This document shows, in pieces, positions 25,958 through 34,682 of a stretch of DNA of 64,000 nt (its first letter is position 1; every line of letters starts with the position of its first letter). The DNA comes from CAZCPB01 sp044223975. Its GTDB lineage: Bacteria > Planctomycetota > Phycisphaerae > Phycisphaerales > UBA1924. The translations under genes and the position numbers were made by a program. Under the pieces are notes generated by a model. That model was given only the letters and a program-made list of their open reading frames with translations. It did no database searches and was not told where the DNA came from. The DNA lies in NCBI GenBank assembly GCA_044223975.1, contig JBGALI010000022.1, forward strand, positions 7,048-71,047, written 5' to 3'.

Positions 25958-26752
25958 ATGCTCAGCGGATCGAACCGAGGCAAGATCGTTCAGGCCGGCG
26001 CGCTGGCCGCGGTGCTCGTGGGGAGCGCCGGCGCCGTCCGCGCCGACGACCGCCGCTTCGGCTACGTCGACGAGGCACGCGTCGCGCCGCTGAACAACTT
26101 CGAGTTTGAGCAGTGGTTCACGTGGGAGCACACCAACGGCAGCGGCGACGGCTCCGTTGACGGGTTCTTCTTCAAAGAAGAGCTCGAGTACGGCGTGGCC
26201 GAGAACACGCAGCTTGGCTTTGAAATCCCTGCGTGGCACTTCACGACGGGCCCCTCGGGCGAGAACCAGGGACCCCGCGTCGACCAGTTCGCCGCCGACA
26301 TCAAGCACATCTTCCTCGACCCGGTCAGCGACCCGATCGGCATCGCCGCCAAGGGCGAGATCGGACTGGGCGAGAGCATCTTCAGCCTCGAGGGCGAGCT
26401 GATCCTGCAGAAGACCATCGACAAGTGGGAGTTCGCGTACAACATGCGGCTCGAGGCCGAGTGGGCCACCGACGAGGACGGCAACAAGTACAGCGAGGAC
26501 GACGGCGAGTTCGTGAACACGCTGGGCGCGAGCTACGAAGCGACGACCAAGTTCTTCGTCGGCGCCGAGTTGCTCTACGAGATCCCGCTCCCCGAGTGGC
26601 ACACCGGCGCGACGCAGGTCCTGTGGCTCGGCCCCAACGCGTCGTACCACGAGACGAACTGGGCGATCACGGCGACCATCCTGCCGCGCCTGACCTCCTC
26701 GGACGAGGAGCCGAACTTCCAGTTCCGCGCGATCTTCGAGATCGACTTCTGA
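25958..26752 (+). CDS. Outer-membrane beta-barrel-like protein
   Basis: A 264-residue exported protein. ATG 25958 has an ideal GAAGGAG 8 bases upstream; the signal peptide ends near AVRADD. The mature part alternates amphipathic strands (FEFEQWFTWEH, EELEYGVAENTQLGFEIPAWHF, KWEFAYNMRLEAEWAT, KFFVGAELLYEIPLP) and ends FRAIFEIDF, the terminal aromatic expected by the Bam machinery. The role is unknown; a transporter or porin-like function is plausible. A small heme-motif lipoprotein gene follows 26 bp downstream. Confidence 0.7.
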   Translation: MLSGSNRGKIVQAGALAAVLVGSAGAVRADDRRFGYVDEARVAPLNNFEFEQWFTWEHTNGSGDGSVDGFFFKEELEYGVAENTQLGFEIPAWHFTTGPSGENQGPRVDQFAADIKHIFLDPVSDPIGIAAKGEIGLGESIFSLEGELILQKTIDKWEFAYNMRLEAEWATDEDGNKYSEDDGEFVNTLGASYEATTKFFVGAELLYEIPLPEWHTGATQVLWLGPNASYHETNWAITATILPRLTSSDEEPNFQFRAIFEIDF

Positions 26753-26778
26753 GCCGCCGGCCCGGCACCATCCTGTGC

Positions 26779-27102
26779 GTGATCGCCGCGTGGGCGGGCG
26801 TAGCGTCTTCGTGCGCAACGACCGGCGCGGCGGCACCGAAGGTGGATGACCGGCTGTGCGATTGCGCGGCACGCCGGGGGTTTGACCGCGCCACCCTCGA
26901 ACTGGGACGGCGCCACTACGTGGGCGAGTGCGCCCGCTGCCACTCTCCCGTCGCCCCGACGGACTTCACCGAGCGGGAGTGGAAGGACATCCTGCACCGC
27001 ATGCGCGACAAGTCCAAGCTCAGCGACGCCGACATGGCGGCTGTCTCGGCGTACATCAACGCCGCGATCGACGCTTCGGCCCCCGCTCCGGGCGCCCCGT
27101 GA
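26779..27102 (+). CDS. Small c-type cytochrome-like lipoprotein
   Basis: About 107 residues. A short hydrophobic N-terminus leads to a possible lipobox (VASSC). One heme-binding motif, CARCH, sits near residue 52, with HYVGE before it and PTDFTEREWKDILHRM after it; Met in DADMAAV could be the distal ligand. The start is uncertain: GTG 26779 gives a signal without the usual Arg/Lys. It is 26 bp from the barrel gene and probably co-expressed. This may be an electron-transfer lipoprotein serving that barrel. Confidence 0.6.
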   Translation: MIAAWAGVASSCATTGAAAPKVDDRLCDCAARRGFDRATLELGRRHYVGECARCHSPVAPTDFTEREWKDILHRMRDKSKLSDADMAAVSAYINAAIDASAPAPGAP

Positions 27103-27114
27103 CCGCGCGCCCGG

Positions 27115-28860
27115 TCACGCGGACGCGTAGGCCTCGCGCAGGGCGCCCTCGAACCGGCACGCAAAGCCCGCGCCGTCGCGCAGCGCCGACGATTCCATCG
27201 CCCGACGCAGCGAGGCCCGGTACCGCGCCAGGCGGGCGCCGTCGGACGCGAGCGCCGCGGCACGCTCCACGTAATCGTCCACGCGGTTGGCGATCAGTTC
27301 TGGAGCGCCGACGGCCGTGAGCAGCGAAGCGCCCACGCGCGACGCGTGAACCTCGCCGCGCAGCGTCACCACCGGAACGCCCATCCACAGCGCCTCGCAC
27401 GTGGTGGTCGTGCCGTTGTAGGGGAACGGGTCGAGCGCGATGTCCGCCCGCGCGTACAACGCCAGGTGCTCGCGCGCGGTGCCGGTGATCTGCAGAAACT
27501 CGATGCGCGAGGGATCGATGCCGCGCGATGCGAAGCGTTCCAGCGTCGCCTCGCGCACGAGCGGATCGGCCACCTGCGTGCACTTGAGGACCAGGCGTGA
27601 GCCGGGCACGCGCGACAGGACCCGCGCCCACGCCGCGCCCGTCGCGTCGTTGAGCTTCAGGAGCGTGTTGAACGACGCGAACGTGACGTGCCCCGCCGCG
27701 GCGGACGGCGGGGGGGCCGGCTCGGGCGCCTCGCGCGACGGCTCGAAGCACAGGAAGCAGGGGTCGAGGCGCACCAGGCGCTCGACACACAGGCGCTCCG
27801 AGCCCGGCGGGTCGGTGATCGAGTCGGCGAGACGAACGTCAACGCACGAGAGGCCGGTGGTGTTGGGGTAGCCCAGGTACGTCGCCTGCACGGGCGCCGC
27901 GCGGAGTGGGAAGACGCCCAGGCGGTTGCCACCGGTCAGGCCGGCAAGGTCCACGAGCACGTCGATCTTCTCGCGCGCGACCAGGGCCGCCAGGGCCGCG
28001 TCGTCCAACGCCTTCACGGCGTGCCAGCCGTCGCCGAGCGCCTTCAGGCGTGCGCTGTACGCGTCTTCGTCGTCGTTGTTGGAGAAGCAGACGATCTGGA
28101 GCGAGGTTCGATCGCGGTGCTCGAGCAGCGGCTCGAGGAAGTACGCGACGGGGTGATCGCGCAGATCGGCCGAGACCAGGCCGACCCGCAGCGGCGTGCC
28201 CTCGATCGCCCGCTTGGCGGGGCGCGGGCGGGGCGAGGGGTCCAGGAGTTTGCCGAGCTCGACGTGCGCGGCAAAAGCCTCGCCGGCCTCGCGCTGATCG
28301 ACGTAGTTGAGCGCGAACGCCAGGGCCCGCGCAAAGTCCAGGTGCCCGGGCGCGTGCGCGCGGGCCTCGCGCGCGGCTGCCGCGGCCTCGTCGGCGCGCC
28401 CCGCGTGCAGCAGCGCCTTGACGAGCAGGGTGGTCAGCTCGATGTTCCCAGGGCGCAGCGCAAGCGCGGCGCGGCAGTGGCGCGCGGCGTCCAGGTGCCG
28501 GCGCTTGAGCGTGTACGCGTTGACGAGCGACACGCGCGGCCCGTGCGCGCCCGGGTCGAGCGCGCACGCCCGCTCGAGCACCGGGATCGCCTCGTCGGGC
28601 TTGTCGGCCATGCTGAGCAGCCCGCCCAGCGTCGCGAGAATCCCCGGATCGTCGGGACGAGCCTTGGCCGCGCGCTGCGCGTAGAACGTCGCCTGCTCAC
28701 GCTGCCCGAGGTGGATAAGCGCGATGGCCATGGCGTTGTTGAGATCGGGGTCGGCCGTGTCTTTCTGGAGGGCGCGCTGGAGTGCCGCGCGGGCCTGGTC
28801 GGGCTTGCCGCGCTCGAGATGCTGCTGAACGGTGACCAGGGTCTGGTAGTGGCGGGACAT
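27115..28860 (-). CDS. TPR protein with GT41 (O-GlcNAc transferase-like) domain
   Basis: A 581-residue fusion of TPRs with a GT41 catalytic domain. Residues 1-185 hold about five TPR repeats (A..LG.L..MADKPDEAIPVLERA pattern). The catalytic half follows: LRVGLVSADLRDHPVAYFLEPLL, VDLAGLTGGNRLGVFPLRAAPVQATYLGYPNTTGL, FASFNTLLKLND, and DIALDPFPYNGTTTTCEALWMGVPVVTLRG. These blocks match bacterial SPINDLY/OGT homologues that glycosylate proteins from UDP-sugars. The donor is not readable. The ATG at 28860 is clear. It lies downstream of tatC on the same strand. Confidence 0.85.
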   Translation of the reverse strand: MSRHYQTLVTVQQHLERGKPDQARAALQRALQKDTADPDLNNAMAIALIHLGQREQATFYAQRAAKARPDDPGILATLGGLLSMADKPDEAIPVLERACALDPGAHGPRVSLVNAYTLKRRHLDAARHCRAALALRPGNIELTTLLVKALLHAGRADEAAAAAREARAHAPGHLDFARALAFALNYVDQREAGEAFAAHVELGKLLDPSPRPRPAKRAIEGTPLRVGLVSADLRDHPVAYFLEPLLEHRDRTSLQIVCFSNNDDEDAYSARLKALGDGWHAVKALDDAALAALVAREKIDVLVDLAGLTGGNRLGVFPLRAAPVQATYLGYPNTTGLSCVDVRLADSITDPPGSERLCVERLVRLDPCFLCFEPSREAPEPAPPPSAAAGHVTFASFNTLLKLNDATGAAWARVLSRVPGSRLVLKCTQVADPLVREATLERFASRGIDPSRIEFLQITGTAREHLALYARADIALDPFPYNGTTTTCEALWMGVPVVTLRGEVHASRVGASLLTAVGAPELIANRVDDYVERAAALASDGARLARYRASLRRAMESSALRDGAGFACRFEGALREAYASA

Positions 28861-28877
28861 GGGGGCGGAAGTGACTC

Positions 28878-28904
28878 AGTGACGGAGTGACGGAGTGACG
28901 GAGT
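28878..28904. repeat. Short 8-bp tandem repeat between GT41 and tatC genes
   Basis: AGTGACGG repeated three times in direct succession, then a broken copy AGTCGAGG. It sits in the 50-bp gap between the GT41 gene start and the tatC stop. Likely replication slippage; no function suggested. Confidence 0.7.
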
Positions 28905-28910
28905 CGAGGA

Positions 28911-29921
28911 TCAGCCTTCGGCGGGATCGCCGCCGTCGTAGGGGATCTTTCCGGCAACGCGCGAGGCGGGGAAGATCTTGAGGAGGTAGCCGCCCAGCTC
29001 GTAGAGCATGTACAGCGGGATCGTCATGAGCACCATCGAGAGCGGGTCGCCCGGGGTGAGCAGCGCGCCGGCGACGGCGCACGCCAGCACGGCATGGCGG
29101 CGGTACTTGGCCAGGAACGCCCGGTCCACGATGCCGACCCACCCCAGCAGCAGCACGATCACCGGCATCTGGAAGGCCAGCGCAAACGCCAGGGCGAGCG
29201 TGAGGAAGAGGTTGATGTACTCGACCACGCGGTAGTGCTGGGCGATCCCCACGCCCTTGGTCAGCTCGCAGCCCAGGATTGTGGGCGCCGCGCCGTCGGG
29301 CGTCGCGACGCAGAACCGCAGCTGCTGCAGCACCGTGTTGACCCACGCGCCACCGACCACGGGCTTCTCGGGGTCCCCCGCGAGCACCGGGAAGTGCGCG
29401 AAACTGAACGCCTCGGGCACGCCGACGGTCTCGGGCACCGTCGCGCCCACGTCGCTGCTCCAGTGGATGAAGAACGTGAGCATCGCCGGCAGGATGAAGA
29501 AGTAGAGGAACAGCACGCCGATGACGGTGAGCACGGCGCTCAGCGGCAGCAGGAAGTACACGAAGCGTTTCTCGTGCTGGTACAGGCCCGGCGCGACGAA
29601 CCGCCAGAGCTGCCACAGGATCCACGGGCTGCCCACCAGCACCGTGACGATGATCGACACGTGCAGGTACGAGCTGAACGTCTCCAGCACGCTGGTCGAC
29701 TGCATCGAGGCCGGCAGACCGCTGGACCGCATCTGGGACAGCACGGGTCGGATGAGAATGCCCAGTATGGACTTTCCGAACACCAGCGCCACCACGAAGA
29801 TGGGGATAATCCCCAGCAGGGCGTGCACGAGCCGCTTGCGCAGCTCCTCCAGGTGATCCCCGAACGACATGGTGTGGGCTTCACCGGCGGCGCGGGGATT
29901 GAAGTCTCGGGTCTCTGCCAT
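28911..29921 (-). CDS. tatC: Sec-independent translocase subunit TatC with enlarged periplasmic loop
   Basis: Twin-arginine translocase core, inner membrane. It has the N-terminal HLEELRKRLVHAL, the cytoplasmic/first-loop SPWILWQLWRFVAPGLYQHEKR with the conserved Glu, and six predicted membrane segments. At 336 residues it is about 80 longer than E. coli TatC. Most of the extra length is a roughly 60-residue insertion in the second periplasmic loop (about 160-222), with PETVGVPEAFSF, VVGGAWVNT and two Cys. ATG 29921 is used; MSFGDHLEELRK at 29870 is an alternative start. tatA/B are not adjacent. Confidence 0.92.
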   Translation of the reverse strand: MAETRDFNPRAAGEAHTMSFGDHLEELRKRLVHALLGIIPIFVVALVFGKSILGILIRPVLSQMRSSGLPASMQSTSVLETFSSYLHVSIIVTVLVGSPWILWQLWRFVAPGLYQHEKRFVYFLLPLSAVLTVIGVLFLYFFILPAMLTFFIHWSSDVGATVPETVGVPEAFSFAHFPVLAGDPEKPVVGGAWVNTVLQQLRFCVATPDGAAPTILGCELTKGVGIAQHYRVVEYINLFLTLALAFALAFQMPVIVLLLGWVGIVDRAFLAKYRRHAVLACAVAGALLTPGDPLSMVLMTIPLYMLYELGGYLLKIFPASRVAGKIPYDGGDPAEG

Positions 29922-30109
29922 GGGCCTCTCGCCGAAGGGTCACGCTCGCCCGATGTCCGGCGAGCGGCCGATGAGGATAAGCCGCCGACGGGCCGTGTGT
30001 ACCGACCGAACCCCGAGCGGCCGGGACGGCGTAGCACCGGTGAGAGGCGACACGGACTGACGGGCCGGCCCCCGCGGCGCATCTCTAATAGACGACAGGA
30101 CGGCAGCAC

Positions 30110-30787
30110 GTGAGCGACCAGTCCGATCTTGCAATTCTGGGAGGCGGAAACACCGCGCACTCCGAACATTCCGGGGCCGGTGATCAGTCCGTGATCGAGG
30201 GCGCGATCCGCGGCGAGCACGAGGCCCTGCGCGAGCTTTGGCGCCGCAATCGCCGCTGGGTTGCCGCGATCATCCTGGCGCACAAGCCCCGATGGGCTGA
30301 CGTCGAGGACCTGCTGCAGGAGGTCGGTGTTTCGATCGTCCGGAAAGTGGGGGAGCTGCGCGACCCGGCGGCGTTCAAGCCATGGCTGCGGACCGTGGCG
30401 ATCAACGCGGCCCGTGCCGCGGCTCGCGACAAGTCCGGGAAGTTTCGGCGCCTCGGCCTCCCCAGTGATGATGACGAGAACGGCGGCGTGCTGGCGCGGG
30501 TCCTGGGCGGCAACGCCACGCCCGTCGCGGCACGCGGCGAAGCCAGCGAAGAGGCCAAGCGTCTGATGGAGCTGGCCATGGAACTCCCGGAGGGGTACCG
30601 CGAACCGCTGCTCCTGCGGTGCGTGCGGGAGATGAGCTACCGGCAGATCGGAGAATTGGTGGGTTTACCCGAGTCGACCGTCGAAACCCGCATCGCTCGC
30701 GGCCGCCGCATGCTGCGGGATCTGGCGACCCAGCGGGAGGGCGCCGCGCCCCCGGCGGTCCGCGCCCAGGACACGAGCGAGCGTTGA
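30110..30787 (+). CDS. ECF-type RNA polymerase sigma factor
   Basis: A 225-residue sigma-70 family factor with region 2 (WADVEDLLQEVGVSIVRKV, then KPWLRTVAINAARAAARDK) and region 4 (LPEGYREPLLLRCVREMSYRQIGELVGLPESTVETRIARGRRML). A variable acidic linker joins them. GTG 30110 has AGGA 8 bases upstream. The next two genes encode a single-span protein and a PDZ protein, an arrangement typical of ECF sigma/anti-sigma/envelope-sensor clusters. Target promoters are unknown. Confidence 0.88.
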   Translation: MSDQSDLAILGGGNTAHSEHSGAGDQSVIEGAIRGEHEALRELWRRNRRWVAAIILAHKPRWADVEDLLQEVGVSIVRKVGELRDPAAFKPWLRTVAINAARAAARDKSGKFRRLGLPSDDDENGGVLARVLGGNATPVAARGEASEEAKRLMELAMELPEGYREPLLLRCVREMSYRQIGELVGLPESTVETRIARGRRMLRDLATQREGAAPPAVRAQDTSER

Positions 30788-30855
30788 TTTTTCGGACGCG
30801 CAAAGCGCGACGGGGCGGGCCCCCGCGTGCATCACGGTGAAGTGGAGCTACGACG

Positions 30856-31485
30856 ATGACCAGCCCGGACCGCGACATCCTGATCAGCCGCGTGGTGGAC
30901 GGCTCTGCCCTCGACCACGACTGGGCCGCGATGGAGTCGCTGGCCCAGAAGGACCCGTTGCTGTGGCGCGAGCTGGCGCAGTCTCAGCGTCAGCACGCGG
31001 CCTTGGTGTCGCTCGTGAACGAGGCCGGGCGCATCGCCGACGCGACCGACATCGAGATTCCCGAAACGCACGTGATCGGTCGCCTGTCGGGCGTGGCCCG
31101 CTGGGGCGGCTGGGCCGCGGCCGCGGCGATCACGGTGGCGTGGCTCGGCGGGTTGCGGACTGGCGTTCCGGTCACGAACACGGCCGATCTCACGCGCGGG
31201 CTGGGTTCTTCGCAGAAATTCGACAGCCCCGCCGACGCGCTGGGCGCGTACCTCGAGCTCGGCGGCCAGCAGGGCACGGTGCTGGGCGAGATGCCCGCCA
31301 AGGTCGTTCTCCGCACCGTTCCCGCCGACGACGGCTCGCCCCGGTACGACGTCTACTACATCCGCCAGATCGTCGAGCGCGCCCGTGTCGACGACCTGTA
31401 CCGCATGTCCAACGACGAACTCGGGCGCGGCACGGCCCCGGTGCCGGCCCACCTCCGGGCCCGGCCCGAGTCCGGCTCGTACTGA
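30856..31485 (+). CDS. Putative anti-sigma factor, single transmembrane span
   Basis: A 209-residue protein with a cytoplasmic helical N-terminus (about 1-85), one membrane span (WGGWAAAAAITVAWLGG, about 86-103) and a C-terminal envelope domain of 100 residues ending in RPESGSY. Topology and position 68 bp after the ECF sigma gene point to an anti-sigma factor. No ZAS zinc motif (HxxxCxxC) is present, so it would be a zinc-free type. The downstream PDZ protein is a candidate sensor or regulator of it. Binding is not shown by sequence. Confidence 0.6.
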   Translation: MTSPDRDILISRVVDGSALDHDWAAMESLAQKDPLLWRELAQSQRQHAALVSLVNEAGRIADATDIEIPETHVIGRLSGVARWGGWAAAAAITVAWLGGLRTGVPVTNTADLTRGLGSSQKFDSPADALGAYLELGGQQGTVLGEMPAKVVLRTVPADDGSPRYDVYYIRQIVERARVDDLYRMSNDELGRGTAPVPAHLRARPESGSY

Positions 31486-31583
31486 ACCGCTTTCGTCCCC
31501 CGGCGCCCCGCCCGGGAACGCAAGAAACTCCACGCTTCGCCGAATCAGTCACCGACCAGCACGGGATCCCGCAGGAGCACTCC

Positions 31584-32810
31584 ATGAACACATCGATTCG
31601 TTCCGCACGATTCTCACTCCGCCGCGCGGCGATGCTCGCCGCGGCAGCGGGCCTTCTCGCCGCCGCGCCGGCCCTGGCGCAGAGCGCCGCGGGCGGCTCG
31701 TTCGATCGCCCGCTCGCCGCCGTCGCCCAGCCCGCGACGCCGCGCGCCTCGGGCGACACGACGATCGTCATCAGCAGCAGCGAGAACGGCAAGTCGTACT
31801 CGGTGAAGGTGCACAACAACGAGGTCTCGGCCGAGATCGACGGCCAGCCCGTGCCCGCCGACCGCATCGACCGCAAGGGCGACGTGATCATCATCAAGGA
31901 CAAGGACGGCAAGGCCGAGAAGACGTTCGACGTCGGTGTGCGCTCGGCGCGCACCCGGTCCACGACCAACGTCGTGCCGCTGCGGAACTTCTCCGTCCAG
32001 ACCACGCCCGACCCGGTGCAGGGAGGCGCCGCGTGGAGCGCGACGGCCGCCGAGCCGCCGAATCCCCCGCCGGTGATGGTCGGTGTCACCATGTCCGACC
32101 CCGACGGCGCCTTGGCCGAGCACCTTGGGCTCAAGGAGGACGAGGTCTTCGTGATCGACCGCGTCGTGGACGACCTGCCCGCGGCCAAGGCCGGGCTGGA
32201 GCCCCTCGACGTCGTGATCGCGATCGACGGCCAGAAGCCCGCCTCGCAGGACAAGTTCCGTGAGACCCTGCGCTCCAAGAAGGCCGGCGACACGCTCGAG
32301 CTGACGATTGTCCGCAAGGGCGCGGAGAAGAAGATCAAGATCGAACTCGCCGCCTACGACCGCGCCAAGCTCGCGCCGGCCGGCGTGGGGCAGTTCATGA
32401 TCACCCCCTCGCCCGACGCGACCGGCGCCGCTACACACAACGACTGGCTCCGAGCCATGGGGAGCGGTGGCAACAACGACGAGGCCCGCAGACTCCTGGA
32501 GGAGGCTCTCAAGTCCGTCCAGCAGTCCGACAAGATCAAGGGCGACGAGGCCCGGCAGCAGGCCGAGAAGGCGCTCAAGCAGGCGATCGAATCGCTGTCC
32601 CAGAGCCGCGCCCGCTCGGCCGAGCGCTACCGCGCCCTCTCGGACGCGATGGGCAAGGACACGATCGTCCTGGGAGACCAGCCCGGCCAGGTGTTCGCGA
32701 TGCCCGGCGACCGCGACGTGACGCGGCGCCTCGAGCGGCTCAGCGACCAGCTCGAAAAGCTCAACCACCGCCTCGATGAAATCGAGCACCGCCTGAGCGA
32801 AAAGAAGTAA
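31584..32810 (+). CDS. Exported PDZ-domain protein with C-terminal coiled coil
   Basis: A 408-residue exported protein. ATG 31584 (MNTSIRSARFSLRRAAM) with GCAGGAGC upstream; the signal peptide ends near ALAQ. A short beta-domain follows (TTIVISSSENGKSYSVKVHN), then a PDZ domain (about 155-250: VMVGVTMSD...DDLPAAKAGLEPLDVVIAIDG). The C-terminal half is helical, ending in a heptad-rich stretch (RRLERLSDQLEKLNHRLDEI). No protease triad is present. Its place after sigma and anti-sigma genes suggests an envelope-stress sensor or scaffold. Confidence 0.72.
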   Translation: MNTSIRSARFSLRRAAMLAAAAGLLAAAPALAQSAAGGSFDRPLAAVAQPATPRASGDTTIVISSSENGKSYSVKVHNNEVSAEIDGQPVPADRIDRKGDVIIIKDKDGKAEKTFDVGVRSARTRSTTNVVPLRNFSVQTTPDPVQGGAAWSATAAEPPNPPPVMVGVTMSDPDGALAEHLGLKEDEVFVIDRVVDDLPAAKAGLEPLDVVIAIDGQKPASQDKFRETLRSKKAGDTLELTIVRKGAEKKIKIELAAYDRAKLAPAGVGQFMITPSPDATGAATHNDWLRAMGSGGNNDEARRLLEEALKSVQQSDKIKGDEARQQAEKALKQAIESLSQSRARSAERYRALSDAMGKDTIVLGDQPGQVFAMPGDRDVTRRLERLSDQLEKLNHRLDEIEHRLSEKK

Positions 32811-32893
32811 ACCGCCGGGGCCGCTTCCCAAGAACGCGGGAGACCCCGAAGGTCCGGACCCCAAAGATCCCGGCGCGAGCCGGGACCTCCCCT

Positions 32894-32923
32894 CACGGTC
32901 GCGGCTCCCCGGCCGCGGCCGTG
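32894..32923. terminator. Hairpin between convergent genes
   Basis: A 12-bp stem with one G-T pair (CACGGTCGCGGC with GCCGCGGCCGTG) around a 6-base loop, in the 132-bp gap between the PDZ gene and the convergent membrane-protein gene. A second hairpin (TCCCGGC-GCGA-GCCGGGA) precedes it at 32868-32885. T-tracts are poor, so this may terminate both ways weakly. Confidence 0.5.
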
Positions 32924-32942
32924 CTTCATTCTGAGCCCCGGT

Positions 32943-33503
32943 TCAGGACAGGGCCGCGACCGTGCCGACGGCGCACGCCGCCCACGCGATCCATCCTGTC
33001 GAACGCACCGCCATGTTCGGCGAACGCGTCAGCACGCTGGCGGTTTGCGCCAGCGGCACCAGCACCACACCGAGCCACGCCCCGCGGCTTCCCGGCCCGC
33101 TCAACGCCACCAGCCAGAGCGCCGGGTGCCACAGCGACGGCACCAGGCGCCACGGGTTCCCCATCGCGACCTCCGCGCGGAGGTGCGGCCGCCGCCGGTG
33201 CAGGTGGTTCATCGCGGCCATGGCCACGGCCAGCATCGCGGCCGCTCCCCACGCGCCAGCCGCGCCGTACAGGAGCGCCGGCGCCGCGCCCAGCACCACG
33301 AACTCGCTCAAGAGCCGGGGGAGAACGATCGCGCCGTCTGAGGCACGCGACAGGAGCCACACGATCGCCGAGAGGTGAACGAGCGTCCACGCCGCGCCCA
33401 AGGCCCGCGCGTGCGGCAGATCGAGGCGCGCGAGCACCACCCCGGCGCCGACGCTGGCGACGGCGATCGCCCACGCCGCGAATCGGAGCACCCTGGGGCT
33501 CAT
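32943..33503 (-). CDS. Integral membrane protein, unknown function
   Basis: A 186-residue hydrophobic protein with about five membrane segments, Ala/Leu/Val-rich, with few charged loops (HRRRPHLRAE). No recognised motif. It follows the lptF-GT39-PAP2-lptG operon on the same strand, 36 bp after the lptG stop, so it may be the last member of that unit. ATG 33503 is the start. Confidence 0.6.
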   Translation of the reverse strand: MSPRVLRFAAWAIAVASVGAGVVLARLDLPHARALGAAWTLVHLSAIVWLLSRASDGAIVLPRLLSEFVVLGAAPALLYGAAGAWGAAAMLAVAMAAMNHLHRRRPHLRAEVAMGNPWRLVPSLWHPALWLVALSGPGSRGAWLGVVLVPLAQTASVLTRSPNMAVRSTGWIAWAACAVGTVAALS

Positions 33504-33539
33504 ACCACCGTTCTATCGGCTCGCGCGGGCCCCGCGCCG

Positions 33540-34682
33540 TCAGGTCTTCACGCTGGTCGCCGACGCCACCGCGATCGGGGCCAGCACCAGCACGGGGATG
33601 AACACGCCCAGCGCCGGCGGCACACCGGGGATCGCCGCCGAGGCGCCCAGCACGCCTCCCATCAGCGCCATGATCGCCACGGGAGAGCCCTTGAGCGACT
33701 GCACGACCATGTTGCACGGCTCGCGGCGCAGGAAGAACGGCATCGCGATCACCAGCCCGAGGAGGTTGGAGACCATGATTGAAACCCGTCCCCACGCGAT
33801 GCGCTCCAGCGGCTCGCGGCGCTCGGGCTTGAGGTCGCCGCGGTCGAGCAGGCGCGAGATCTGCCCCCAGCTCAGGCTCTGGCGGAAGCTCTCGTACCGC
33901 TTCATGGTCAGCGAGGTCGGGTCGAGGTCGGTCTCGACGCGGGCGACCGGCTCGGGCGTTGGGAGCTTGCCCCCCTCGATCTGCTCGGGCGTGCGGCGCA
34001 CCTCGGCCCTCCCGCCCGTCAGGTCCCAGCCCCCGGCGTTCCACGCCGCCGACTGGGCGTTGATGACGCGTGTCGCCAGGCCCGCGCCGTCGCGCTCCCA
34101 GATCGTCAGGTCACGCAGGGTTGCGGTGGGGGGGTCGAAGCTGGCGGCGTACCACAGACGGTTGCTCGAGTCGGTGCAGAGGTTGATCCGCGTCGCCGTC
34201 AGCGACCGCTTCCCCGCCTCGCCGTGATCGCGCGTGAGCAAGGGCGCGATCCGCGGGATCACCAGCTCCTGGTTGAGCACCTGCAGCACCGTCAGCCCCA
34301 GCGACACCATGAGCACGGGGCGCGCCACCCGCCGCAGCGGCAGGCCGCTGGCCAGCACCGCCACCAGCTCGCGCCCACGCACGAGCTGCGAGAACGTGAA
34401 CCCCATCCCGCCCACCATCACCAGGCCGAGCGTGTAGTTGAACAGCTGGAGCAGGCGCGGCCACCACAGGTCGGCCACCAGGAAGACCGTCACCAGGAAC
34501 CGCCGCACCGCCGAAGGATCGGGGTCGCTCGAGCTGGCCTTGAGGAACGCGTCGGCGACCCGCATGAGCCGGTCAAATTGCAGGGCCGCGTCGATCGTCA
34601 CCACGAACGAGAACAGGATCACGATCAGCGCGACCACGTTGATCAGGTACTGGCGGGCGATGTAGCGGTCGAGGAGGTTCAT
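33540..34682 (-). CDS. lptG: LptF/LptG-family permease (LptG-like)
   Basis: Membrane permease of the Lpt system that lifts lipopolysaccharide from the inner membrane. The start is ATG 34682 (MNLLDRYIARQYL), in ATGA overlap with the PAP2 gene; the longer open frame only covers antisense sequence. Predicted topology is three N-terminal membrane helices, a large periplasmic beta-jellyroll (about 150-290) and three C-terminal helices ending AIAVASATSVKT. At 380 residues it has the usual YjgP/YjgQ length. The pair with lptF at 36977-38710 brackets two lipid-modifying genes. Confidence 0.85.
   Translation of the reverse strand: MNLLDRYIARQYLINVVALIVILFSFVVTIDAALQFDRLMRVADAFLKASSSDPDPSAVRRFLVTVFLVADLWWPRLLQLFNYTLGLVMVGGMGFTFSQLVRGRELVAVLASGLPLRRVARPVLMVSLGLTVLQVLNQELVIPRIAPLLTRDHGEAGKRSLTATRINLCTDSSNRLWYAASFDPPTATLRDLTIWERDGAGLATRVINAQSAAWNAGGWDLTGGRAEVRRTPEQIEGGKLPTPEPVARVETDLDPTSLTMKRYESFRQSLSWGQISRLLDRGDLKPERREPLERIAWGRVSIMVSNLLGLVIAMPFFLRREPCNMVVQSLKGSPVAIMALMGGVLGASAAIPGVPPALGVFIPVLVLAPIAVASATSVKT

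Noticed and set aside
28878..28904. AGTGACGG repeats as a regulatory site
   Set aside because: Only three copies between same-strand genes; slippage is sufficient explanation.
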